Source: Eubacterium sp.
GTDB taxonomy: Bacteria; Bacillota; Clostridia; Lachnospirales; Lachnospiraceae
Assembly: GCA_024681495.1 (NCBI GenBank)
Contig: JAILAS010000056.1
Location: 1-12,788 of the forward strand
Reading direction: 5' to 3'
Length of the DNA stretch: 12,788 nucleotides
In this document: positions 6,284 to 12,788 of the stretch, one piece after another
Position numbering within the stretch: the first letter of the stretch is position 1
Layout of the letters: each line of letters starts with the position of its first letter
Notes under the pieces: model-generated
Told to the model about the DNA's origin: nothing
Databases searched by the model: none
The model's input: the letters and a program-made list of their open reading frames with translations, nothing else
Translations under genes and position numbers: made by a program

Positions 6284-8305
6284 ATGCCGAAGAAAACACT
6301 GCCGGCGCTGAGCGCATTGCTGGCGGTTATGATGTTCTTTTCCGCCGCATTGACGGGAGAGAGGACTTACGGGGCCGTATCCGGTGATACGGTCCTTTCG
6401 GCATGTAATGACATATCCGAAAATCTCATCTCCTCCGGAGGAGATCCGGACTACGACGATGTGTGGATGGTACTGGGCGTGGAGCGCTCCGGCGTCGATA
6501 CGCCCGACGGCTTCGAGACCGCATACTGCGACAACACCATCGCATGGCTCGAGGAGAACGACTGGTCGGTCACGTCGTCCACCTACACCCTGTACAGCCG
6601 TACCATCATAGGGCTTACGGCCGCAGGATACGATGCCACCGACGTGGAGGGGCATAACCTTTTTTCTTACCTCGCCGACTTTTCCAACGTAAAAAAGCAG
6701 GGCATAAACGGCCCCATCTTCGCGCTCATCGCGTTAAACTGCCACGACAGCTATGCCATACCCAATGACGAATCAGCCGCCGTTCAAAATTCCGGGCAGG
6801 TCATGATCGACTTCATCCTCGACAACACGGTTACGGGGACTGACGGTACGGGCTGGGCCATCATGGGAACCTCCCCCGACGTGGACATGACGGCCATGGC
6901 CATTACGGCTCTGGCCCCATACTACGGCGAAGACGGGTATGAAGATGTGACGGAGGCAATCGACTCCGCCCTCGACTTCCTTTCCGGTGTGCAATGCGAC
7001 GACGGCGCCTTCATGGGCCTCTCGGGCAGCACCTATCAGGAGAACTGCGAGAGCAGCGCTCAGGTAGTGACGGCGCTTTGCGCCCTGGGCATAGACCCCG
7101 ACACCGATTCGCGCTTAGTAAAGGATGGAGGCAGCGCGCTGGAGGGCCTTATGTCCTTTTATTCGGAAGGCGCATTCCTCCACCTGGCAGGGGATTCCTC
7201 CCCGAACGGGCTGGCCACCGTCCAGGGGTTCTACGCGCTCGCCTCCGTGGTCAGGCTGGGTGAGGGCCTAAGCTCCCTATACGACATGAACGACCTCACA
7301 CTGGTCGCAGCTGAATACTCCGGGTCATCGGGCGCCGGCTCCGCCGGCAATTCCGGCAGCAACGGGGATTCCGATTCCACTGAGGATTCCGACGCCTCCG
7401 CGGGCGATGCCTCCGGCGGTGACGGCGATTCGTCCTCGGACTCCGGCTCTTCGGGCTCAGGTTCATCAGACTCTGATTCGGCGGATTCCGGCTCGGAAAC
7501 CTCCTCGTCCTCGAAGTCCTCATCCGAAGGGGATTCAGACGACGCCTCTGCGTCCGGCGATGCTTTGAAAGACGCATCAGGCGATGCCACGGGAGACGCT
7601 ATGGCCTTGGGCGATGCCTCCGGGGATGCCTCCGGAGACCTCGTCGTCGACGTTGACATCGAAGCCACGGCGGCCGAGGGCCCGGACGGGCAGGACGGCG
7701 CCCGGGCCCTCGTGGTGACCCTGCTTTGCACGCTGCTTTCCCTGGCGGGCGCCTTCGCCTACGGCCTGTGGGGAGCGAAGGCCCACCCCGGCGCCGCAGG
7801 TCGAATCGCGCTCTGCGCACTTATAATCTCGCTTATGGGCGGCGCTTCGGCGTACAATATAGTCGGTGCCTTCGATTCAAACGCCGCGGCCGGGGTGACG
7901 GCGTCTTTGGATGCGACAGATTCGGGGGATGCCGGATTGTATCCCGGTACGGAGTCATCCGATGCCGGGACGGTGTCGGCGGACGCAGACGAAGCATCGG
8001 AGAATACGGCCGTGGAATCCGACGCAGAAAGCTCAGAAACGAAGGCTGGTGATTCGGGCTCGGAGAATTCGGTCTCGTCGGGCAGTTCCGAGGACGAAGA
8101 GTCCGGAAAGAGCGGTGGTTCCGATGGCTCATCCGCAGGCGGAACTGCGGGGGCAGCCTCCGAAGGGTCCGGGGGAACCGACTCCGCGGAGGCTGAGGAG
8201 GGCACCTGCACCCTCGTCATAAGCGCGGCCACCCTGGTAGGTAACGACGACCTGCCCGACAACAAAAAAGACCTCGTCCCCTCGAACGGAATACTCTTTT
8301 CATAG
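6284..8305 (+). CDS. Intrinsic-factor/transcobalamin-like cobalamin-binding protein, ends at in-frame TAG
   Basis: As read, the product has 673 residues. A signal peptide (1-31) leads into an alpha-barrel (about 35-345) like the alpha domain of animal intrinsic factor and transcobalamin, related to prenyltransferase/terpene cyclase repeats. Signs are GPIFALIALNCHDSYAIP (143-160), GWAIMGTSPDVDMTAMAITA (190-209), ESSAQVVTALCALGIDPDTD (256-275), ATVQGFYALASVVR and LYDM. A Ser/Asp/Gly-rich linker (346-470), two hydrophobic helices (about 474-496 and 507-528) and a second acidic Ser-rich linker (530-639) follow. At 640 a DUF4430 beta-domain begins, but TAG 8303-8305 stops it; the same frame continues intact to 8581. 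Two DUF4430 modules, this fold and the riboswitch point to corrinoid capture outside the cell. ATG 6284 has no proper ribosome site: GAGG (6257-6260) better serves an in-frame ATA at 6269, which would give a MKKIT start. Confidence 0.85.
   Translation: MPKKTLPALSALLAVMMFFSAALTGERTYGAVSGDTVLSACNDISENLISSGGDPDYDDVWMVLGVERSGVDTPDGFETAYCDNTIAWLEENDWSVTSSTYTLYSRTIIGLTAAGYDATDVEGHNLFSYLADFSNVKKQGINGPIFALIALNCHDSYAIPNDESAAVQNSGQVMIDFILDNTVTGTDGTGWAIMGTSPDVDMTAMAITALAPYYGEDGYEDVTEAIDSALDFLSGVQCDDGAFMGLSGSTYQENCESSAQVVTALCALGIDPDTDSRLVKDGGSALEGLMSFYSEGAFLHLAGDSSPNGLATVQGFYALASVVRLGEGLSSLYDMNDLTLVAAEYSGSSGAGSAGNSGSNGDSDSTEDSDASAGDASGGDGDSSSDSGSSGSGSSDSDSADSGSETSSSSKSSSEGDSDDASASGDALKDASGDATGDAMALGDASGDASGDLVVDVDIEATAAEGPDGQDGARALVVTLLCTLLSLAGAFAYGLWGAKAHPGAAGRIALCALIISLMGGASAYNIVGAFDSNAAAGVTASLDATDSGDAGLYPGTESSDAGTVSADADEASENTAVESDAESSETKAGDSGSENSVSSGSSEDEESGKSGGSDGSSAGGTAGAASEGSGGTDSAEAEEGTCTLVISAATLVGNDDLPDNKKDLVPSNGILFS
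8303..8305 (+). other. In-frame amber codon interrupting the beta-domain
   Basis: TAG splits one continuous reading frame: 6284 and 8333 are 2049 bases apart, exactly 683 codons. Domain sequence continues on both sides, with LVPSNGILFS before the stop and EESFEKGDTVFDVLK after it. TAG is an ordinary stop in this genome, since genes ending at 2762, 6223 and 8581 use it. Genome-wide reassignment is therefore unlikely. A nonsense mutation, a base-calling error or local readthrough remain possible. Confidence 0.85.
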
Positions 8306-8581
8306 GAGGAGTCCTTCGAGAAGGGGGACACCGTGTTCGACGTGCTTAAGAGCGCCTGCTCCGCGAGCGGCATCGCGCTCGAGTTCTCCGAGTCGGTTAC
8401 CTATGCGACGGCCTATGTGGAGGGTATCGGCGGCCTTTACGAGTTCGACTGCGGCTCTTTGTCCGGATGGATGTTCAGGGTGAACGGGTCCTTCCCCAAC
8501 TACGGCGCCAGCGCCATCGAGGTCTCCGACGGAGACAGGATAGAGTGGCTCTACACATGCAACATGGGAGACGATTTATAG
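8306..8581 (+). pseudogene. C-terminal DUF4430 beta-domain of the intrinsic-factor-like gene, separated by TAG
   Basis: These 91 codons continue the frame of the preceding gene and complete its beta-domain. The sequence TVFDVLKSACSASGI is followed by YVEGIGGLYEFDCGSLSGWM, then RVNGSFPNYGASAIEVSDGD and RIEWLYTCNMGDDL. This is the classic C-terminal half of DUF4430, the domain that caps cobalamin in intrinsic factor-type proteins. On its own it has no signal peptide and lacks the first strand of the fold. The only plausible separate start is GTG 8333 (82 residues), preceded by a G-run (8324-8328) at an awkward 4-base spacing. The strong AGGAGGAG at 8304-8311 has no start codon at useful distance. 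I treat it as the 3' part of one gene. The ecfT start codon follows directly at 8582. Confidence 0.75.
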
Positions 8582-9499
8582 ATGAGAGAGGGCTTCGGGG
8601 AGACACACCCTATAGTTAACATAATATTCTACCTGGCGGTGGTATCCCTTACGGTTACCACCTTTCATCCCGTGCTCCTCGGAATTTCATTTCTGGGCGC
8701 GGTCCTCTACCTGGGCAGGCTCATATCCATGAGGGAGGTCGTTTCATACCTGCTTCGCCTGGCGCTTCCCGCCTTCCTGGTTCTGGCGGTCATAAACCCG
8801 CTCTTTAACCACAGGGGGATGACCGTCCTCTTTTACCTGCCGGGCGGCAATGCGTTCACCTTCGAGTCCGTCATCTACGGCCTCGTCATGGGCCTAATGG
8901 TGGTGGACATCATCGTCTGGAGCGCCTGCTTCTCGAAGGTCCTTACCACCGATAAGTGCGTCTACCTTTTCTCGATCTTTTCCCCCGGTTTTTCGCTGGT
9001 CTTATCCATGGTGTTTAGGTTCGTGCCTCGATTCGGCAGGATTTTGTCCGAAGCGTACGAGGCGCGCGTCATCTCCGGGGACGGAGGGCCCGTTGCCTCA
9101 GGCGTAAGGGCGGTCGGCAAGGCCTCGACCTACGCGCTCGAGAGGTCGGCCGTGACGGCCGACTCCATGACCGACAGGGGATACGGAACCGGGAGAAGGA
9201 CGTCGTTTTCGCTCTTCGTCTTCAGGAGGAGGGATGCTGGAATCCTCGTGTTCATAGCGGCCTTCTTCTCGCTCTATATGGCCGGGTTTTTCAACGGATT
9301 TTCCAAGGCCTATTACGAGCCGTACATAGAGTTCGCGAGGGACGCATTGACGCCCGCATCGTTGGCTGTGTTCGCAGCGTTCGCGTGCGTTTGCGCGGTG
9401 CCGTTTGCAGTTTCAATGGCGGAGGAAATCCGCTTCGGGAAGTCAGTGAAAAACGTCGGTGAAACCGACCGTGGAGGATACAGACTGTGGGAGAGATAA
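8582..9499 (+). CDS. ecfT: ECF transporter transmembrane component EcfT
   Basis: This 305-residue polytopic membrane protein is the scaffold that couples ATP hydrolysis by the ABC subunits to the substrate-binding S component. Hydrophobic helices are visible at about 10-45, 55-75, 93-117, 127-147, 219-240 and 258-279. The cytoplasmic coupling region holds EAYEARVISGD (157-167) and SMTDRGYGTGRR (195-206). The second fits the conserved x-R-G coupling motif (DRG, 198-200). The first reads Ala-Arg-Val (161-163) instead of the usual Ala-Arg-Gly. ATG 8582 follows the previous TAG with no gap, with GGGAG (8565-8569) as a modest ribosome site, so it depends on translation through the beta-domain segment. 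It overlaps the ATPase gene by 13 bases. Having its own T subunit suggests a dedicated transporter. Confidence 0.92.
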   Translation: MREGFGETHPIVNIIFYLAVVSLTVTTFHPVLLGISFLGAVLYLGRLISMREVVSYLLRLALPAFLVLAVINPLFNHRGMTVLFYLPGGNAFTFESVIYGLVMGLMVVDIIVWSACFSKVLTTDKCVYLFSIFSPGFSLVLSMVFRFVPRFGRILSEAYEARVISGDGGPVASGVRAVGKASTYALERSAVTADSMTDRGYGTGRRTSFSLFVFRRRDAGILVFIAAFFSLYMAGFFNGFSKAYYEPYIEFARDALTPASLAVFAAFACVCAVPFAVSMAEEIRFGKSVKNVGETDRGGYRLWER

Positions 9500-11178
9500 T
9501 CACTGTAAAAAACCTGACGTTTTCCTACGAGGGCTCGGACGAAAACGCGCTCCGTGACATATCGTTCGGCGTGGAGCCGGGGGAGATAGTCCTTCTCATG
9601 GGGGCGAGCGGATGCGGCAAGAGCACGCTCCTTCGCCGCCTTAAGGGCGGCAATGCGCCCGGGGACATCCTCTCCGGCGAAATCCTCTTCGACGGCAGGC
9701 CCATCGGGGGCTTCGACAGGAGAGAGCTGGCGTCCCGCATCGGCTTCGTGTCGCAGAATCCCGACGACGACATAGTGACCGACCGTGTCTATCATGAGCT
9801 GGCCTTCGCGCCCGAGAGCCTGGGCATGCCCAGGGATGCTATAAGGAGGGCAGTCTCCGTCACCGCATCTGCGTTTGGCATGGAACAGTGGTTCGAGGAC
9901 AGGACGGATACCCTCTCGGGCGGCCAGAAGCAGATCCTCTCGCTGGCGTCGGTTATGACGCTTGGCCCGGACCTCCTCATCCTCGACGAGCCTCTGTCCA
10001 TGCTCGATCCCACGTCGGCCAGGCGCTTCCTGGACATGCTTAGGGAGATAAACACCGAGTACGGCACGGCCATAATCATAAGCGAGCACTCGACGAACCT
10101 CATCTGCGAGTACGTCCACAGGATAATGTTCATGGACGGTGGGCGTATTGTCGCCGACGGCGATCCCCGCGAGTGCGCGAAGGCCGTCTTTGACATGAAT
10201 CACCCCATGGCGGGAGGTTTCCCCGCCGCGGCCGAAATTGCATACAGGCTGGGAGAGAGGGAGCGCCTCCCCATGAATGTGAGGGAGGGAAAGGCGTTTG
10301 TGGCCGACCTGTGCGCTAAGAAGGGAATTGAGCCCGCCGGTCGCTCCGCCGCGCCCGGCGTTCCGACTGCTGCCACTTCCGGCGTTCCGACCTCGGCTGC
10401 TTCCGGCCCGGGCGACTCCGACGGGGAGATTCTGCTTTCGTGCGAAAACGTCTACTTCAGGTACACGCGTGATTCCCGCGACATCCTCCGCGGGTTCACC
10501 CTCGACATCAGGGCGGGAGAGGTGATTTCCCTTTTCGGCGCCAATGCGGGAGGCAAGTCCACAGCTCTGAGGATTCTCTGCGGCCTGGACACACCGCGCG
10601 ACGGCGTGGTCAGGTATCTTGGGAAGAGGATTAAAAAGGACGGATGGAAGGAGCTCTACGGCGGTGCGCTCGGGGTGCTGCCCCAGAATCCGTCGCTCCT
10701 TTTCACGGAGAGGACGCTCCGCGAGGAGCTTCTGGTTACGGCCTCGGAGGAAGACGCCGACAGGCTCTGCGGGCTGTTTGAGCTGACGGAGCTCATGGAA
10801 TCTCATCCCGACGACCTGAGCGCCGGGCAGGCGCAGTCGCTGGCTCTCGCGAAGATAATCGCGCTTCGCCCGCGCGTGCTGCTCCTCGACGAGCCCACCA
10901 AGGGCATGGACGTAACGAGGAAGGCCATTTTGGCGGATGTCCTCGAGGGGCTTAAGAATAGCGGCGTGGGCATACTGCTTATAACCCACGACACGGAGTT
11001 TTCCGCGCTCTGTGCCGACAGGTGCGCTTTCATGTTCGGGGGCGGGGTGGTATCCGTGGCTAAGACCGGAGAGTTCATGAGCGGGGGCGGGTTCTACTCG
11101 ACCGCCGCAAACAGGATGGCCGGCGGGTATTTTCCGGGCGTCCTCACCGCAGGGGAGGTGGCGAAATGTCTGATGTAA
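9487..11178 (+). CDS. Fused double ATPase of an ECF transporter (EcfA-EcfA')
   Basis: This 563-residue protein has two complete ABC ATPase domains in one chain, replacing the usual EcfA1/EcfA2 pair that powers import through EcfT and the S component. Domain 1 has Walker A GASGCGKST (39-47), Q-loop Gln90, signature LSGGQKQ (143-149), Walker B LLILDEP (163-169) and switch His201. Domain 2 has Walker A GANAGGKST (351-359), Gln400, a variant signature LSAGQAQ (444-450), Walker B VLLLDEP (464-470) and His501. Both catalytic glutamates are present, so both sites look active. The domains are joined by a Pro/Ala/Ser/Gly/Thr linker (about 283-312). Translation starts at GTG 9487, inside the end of ecfT, with GGAGG (9473-9477) 9 bases upstream. 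It overlaps the S-component gene by 13 bases, which indicates tight translational coupling. Confidence 0.95.
   Translation: MGEIITVKNLTFSYEGSDENALRDISFGVEPGEIVLLMGASGCGKSTLLRRLKGGNAPGDILSGEILFDGRPIGGFDRRELASRIGFVSQNPDDDIVTDRVYHELAFAPESLGMPRDAIRRAVSVTASAFGMEQWFEDRTDTLSGGQKQILSLASVMTLGPDLLILDEPLSMLDPTSARRFLDMLREINTEYGTAIIISEHSTNLICEYVHRIMFMDGGRIVADGDPRECAKAVFDMNHPMAGGFPAAAEIAYRLGERERLPMNVREGKAFVADLCAKKGIEPAGRSAAPGVPTAATSGVPTSAASGPGDSDGEILLSCENVYFRYTRDSRDILRGFTLDIRAGEVISLFGANAGGKSTALRILCGLDTPRDGVVRYLGKRIKKDGWKELYGGALGVLPQNPSLLFTERTLREELLVTASEEDADRLCGLFELTELMESHPDDLSAGQAQSLALAKIIALRPRVLLLDEPTKGMDVTRKAILADVLEGLKNSGVGILLITHDTEFSALCADRCAFMFGGGVVSVAKTGEFMSGGGFYSTAANRMAGGYFPGVLTAGEVAKCLM
10357..10404 (+). 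repeat. Tandem imperfect 24-bp duplication in the ATPase linker
   Basis: Two adjacent 24-base units (10357-10380 and 10381-10404) both begin GGCGTTCCGAC and end TTCC. They encode GVPTAATS and GVPTSAAS. The unit length keeps frame and lengthens the flexible linker between the two ABC domains. Confidence 0.85.
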
Positions 11179-11858
11179 ACCGCGTTAGAGCCGTGGAAGA
11201 GTGGTACTCCGGAGGAGCTGAGGCCGCCGGCAGGAAGAGCCGCGTGCTGAACCCGTTCTCCATGGTGTATGACAGGGAGAAGACGGGGAACGCCGCTTTC
11301 AGCCTAAGGCGACCTATGACCAGGGAGATAGTGGTGATAGCTGCGATGGCGGCCATTGCGGTGGCCGGAAGGGCGGCGTTTTTCATGACGCCCACTTTTA
11401 AGCCCGTGTGTGCGGTGGTAATCATCGCGGCCGTATCCTTCGGCGCCGTGCCGGGGTGCATCGTGGGCGTGCTCTCCATGCTCGCCAGCAACATCATCTT
11501 CGGACAGGGCCCCTGGACCATCTTCCAGATGACGGCGATGGGGCTGGTGGGCCTCATTGCCGGCCTGCTTTGCAGGGCGCGCATCATGCCGAGGCGGAGG
11601 GTGTTCTTCTGTGCCGTCGGTTTTATGTTAACCGTTTTCGTCTACGGCGCGTTCATGAACGTATCAGTCATATTCATGGGCTCCTACGCGCTCGACCTGA
11701 AGTCCGTGATCATGCTGGTGATTTCCGGCGTCCCGGTCGACGTGACCCATGGACTTGCCACGTTCGTGTTTTTGTGGATAGGCGCAGAGCCGCTTATATA
11801 TGAGGCATGCCGGCTGAGGCGAAAGCACGGTATCTTCGCTTTACGAAACTGCTCATAA
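11166..11858 (+). CDS. ECF transporter substrate-binding S component, probably for cobalamin
   Basis: This 230-residue membrane protein has about six hydrophobic helices from residue 54 onward. An unusually long polar N-terminal extension of about 50 residues precedes them. The first helix, with TREIVVIAAMAAIAVAGRAAF, carries small-residue A-x3-A spacing (Ala59, Ala63, Ala67) of the kind S components use to dock on EcfT. The loop SNIIFGQGPWTIFQM (108-122) is typical of the general ECF S-component family. Placement behind a B12 riboswitch, after two transcobalamin-like surface proteins and its own T and ATPase genes, makes corrinoid the likely substrate, in the manner of the CbrT-type importers. 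The sequence alone does not prove it; a precursor such as dimethylbenzimidazole or cobinamide is possible. ATG 11166 follows GGGGAGG (11152-11158) at 7 bases. No terminator is visible after it. Confidence 0.88.
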   Translation: MSDVNRVRAVEEWYSGGAEAAGRKSRVLNPFSMVYDREKTGNAAFSLRRPMTREIVVIAAMAAIAVAGRAAFFMTPTFKPVCAVVIIAAVSFGAVPGCIVGVLSMLASNIIFGQGPWTIFQMTAMGLVGLIAGLLCRARIMPRRRVFFCAVGFMLTVFVYGAFMNVSVIFMGSYALDLKSVIMLVISGVPVDVTHGLATFVFLWIGAEPLIYEACRLRRKHGIFALRNCS

Positions 11859-11891
11859 TTGGTAAAATAACCTTTGAGGGGTTTTTGAGTT

Positions 11892-12788
11892 ATGGATAAT
11901 AAAAGAGATTCGAAAAAGGCCAAATACTACGCTTTTAAATGGGGCAGTTTCGTTGTAGCCCTGGTTTTGTGTGCCATCGGGCTCATCCTCATAAACAGCG
12001 GGCAGTCGTTTTCTTTCGTCATCAGCGTTGTCATCGCCTCGGCGATAATCATGGGCTATCTTTCCGCCACATTCAACGATATACACGCGCTCAGGGTATT
12101 CATCATAATCTATGTCCTGGCGCTTATTTTTAAGCCCGAGTACGCGTTCGCTGTGACGGGGTACATCCCCACGGTGGTGCTCAGCTACAGATTCGTCTGG
12201 AGGGGCGGGTACAATACTTTGAAGAGGACGGTCGTATCGTATATCTGGATGACGCTGGCCAACTTCGTGTGCTGCTTTTTGGTAATGGAGTTTCTTTACA
12301 TCCAGATTGACTTCGTCTCCATGTCCGTCGTCGTTTTCAGATCGTTTACTTTCAGTATCGTGGTTTCTTTTATTATTTCCGCGATGCTCTATCTTCTTCA
12401 CAGATTGTCAAACGAGAGCTTCATAAGGTTCTTGCTGAAGTATAACAGTCGCTCGTCGCTCTATCTCGAGAGCGTCAGGCGCAGGCGACTCAATCGGGCT
12501 TCGTCGAAGGAAAAGTTCCGTCATCCCATAAGGTATTACTACGGTTCGCAGCTTTCGGCGAAAATAACCATAATTTTGGTTGTGGTGGTGCTGGTTGTGG
12601 GCGTGGTCGCCGTGGCCGGCATGAATGTGGCCATATTCCAGGACTATGATGTCAACATCGATTGGAGGAGACTGGCCATACTCGACGGCAGGATATTCTT
12701 CATTGTTCTCGACGCGGCGCTGCCCGCCATAATTTTTTCAGATTACTATGCCCAGAAACATATTGCTCTCCCGATTCTCAGAATGGAC
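11892..12788 (+). CDS. Polytopic membrane protein, probably N-terminal half of a signalling protein (3' end outside window)
   Basis: The frame is open for 299 codons to the window end. After a Lys-rich start (MDNKRDSKKAKYY), five hydrophobic segments lie at about 18-36, 42-60, 67-88, 112-136 and 148-169. A basic cytoplasmic loop (171-220, with VRRRRLNRASSKEK) follows, then helices at about 223-245 and 266-283. The sequence ends HIALPILRMD, whose Pro just after a membrane helix resembles the start of a HAMP linker. A HAMP plus an output domain such as a SpoIIE-type phosphatase, kinase or cyclase may follow, but nothing in the window shows which. ATG 11892 follows GAGGGG (11876-11881) at 10 bases. 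It lies 33 bases after the S-component gene, so it could be read from the same transcript, though a role in B12 uptake is not indicated. Confidence 0.8.
   Translation, partial: MDNKRDSKKAKYYAFKWGSFVVALVLCAIGLILINSGQSFSFVISVVIASAIIMGYLSATFNDIHALRVFIIIYVLALIFKPEYAFAVTGYIPTVVLSYRFVWRGGYNTLKRTVVSYIWMTLANFVCCFLVMEFLYIQIDFVSMSVVVFRSFTFSIVVSFIISAMLYLLHRLSNESFIRFLLKYNSRSSLYLESVRRRRLNRASSKEKFRHPIRYYYGSQLSAKITIILVVVVLVVGVVAVAGMNVAIFQDYDVNIDWRRLAILDGRIFFIVLDAALPAIIFSDYYAQKHIALPILRMD

Noticed and set aside
8304..8320. AGGAGGAG after the TAG as the ribosome site of a separate gene
   Set aside because: No ATG, GTG or TTG lies 5-12 bases downstream in the right frame. The bases are also plain Glu codons (GAG GAG) of the continuing frame.
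8311..8329. CCTT-CGAG-AAGG mini-hairpin after the TAG as a readthrough or selenocysteine-type signal
   Set aside because: It has only four perfect pairs, and the codon is TAG rather than TGA, so a SECIS role is excluded and a readthrough role is unsupported.
7231..8373. Minus-strand and alternative-frame ORFs rich in Pro/Ser/Arg over the acidic linkers
   Set aside because: They reflect the repetitive Ser/Asp/Gly codons of the + strand linker and lack ribosome sites and domains.
9313..10989. A 558-codon open frame on the minus strand opposite the ATPase gene
   Set aside because: The + strand encodes a complete double ABC ATPase with all motifs across this span. The minus frame is a by-product of high GC codon use and its product has no recognisable domain.
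11869..11883. AACC/GGTT hairpin with following Ts as operon terminator
   Set aside because: It has only 4 bp with a 7-base loop, and it overlaps the ribosome binding site of the next gene.
1..12788. CRISPR arrays, insertion sequences, tRNA or rRNA genes
   Set aside because: No spaced direct repeats, transposase-like frames, cloverleaf or rRNA-like segments were seen. The only catalogued RNA element is the cobalamin riboswitch.

Overview
The window looks like chromosomal DNA of a moderately GC-rich, motile member of the Bacillota, most likely Lachnospiraceae. The support is strong AGGAGG-type ribosome binding sites, tight rho-independent terminators, an energy-coupling-factor (ECF) transporter, a clostridial-type Lys-rich surface domain, and a stand-alone STAS protein. 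The family-level placement is inferred. Every gene I accept is on the + strand.

Left part (1-2791): the 3' part of a family III (CaiB/BaiF-type) CoA-transferase; a small Ser/Ala-rich protein with a stretch resembling the C-terminal part of flagellar cap protein FliD; a 98-residue anti-sigma-factor antagonist (STAS); and an unrecognised 145-residue soluble protein. The last three each end at a clear intrinsic terminator, so they look like single-gene units. Middle (2923-4671): a complete two-transmembrane methyl-accepting chemotaxis protein.

Main locus (about 4702-11858): a good promoter, a cobalamin riboswitch and an intrinsic terminator precede five closely spaced genes. They encode (1) a secreted protein with an N-terminal DUF4430/transcobalamin-C-like domain and a Lys-rich wall-type C-terminal domain; (2) a secreted or membrane-anchored protein whose alpha-barrel resembles the cobalamin-binding domain of animal intrinsic factor/transcobalamin and which continues into a C-terminal DUF4430 beta-domain, cut by an in-frame TAG; (3) an ECF T component; (4) a fused double ABC ATPase; and (5) an ECF S component. 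I read this as a B12-repressed corrinoid scavenging system in which intrinsic-factor-like extracellular proteins feed a dedicated ECF importer. The riboswitch and ECF calls are firm. Cobalamin binding by the surface proteins and cobalamin as the S-component substrate are inferences from fold resemblance and context.

Right edge (11892-12788): the first 299 codons of a polytopic membrane protein that ends at a possible HAMP start, perhaps the sensor half of a signalling protein whose output domain lies outside the window.

The points most worth a second look are the intrinsic-factor/ECF operon as a unit, the single amber codon in the intrinsic-factor-like gene, the two-helix membrane hairpin between its two domains, and the FliD-like orphan with a sigma-28-like -10 box.
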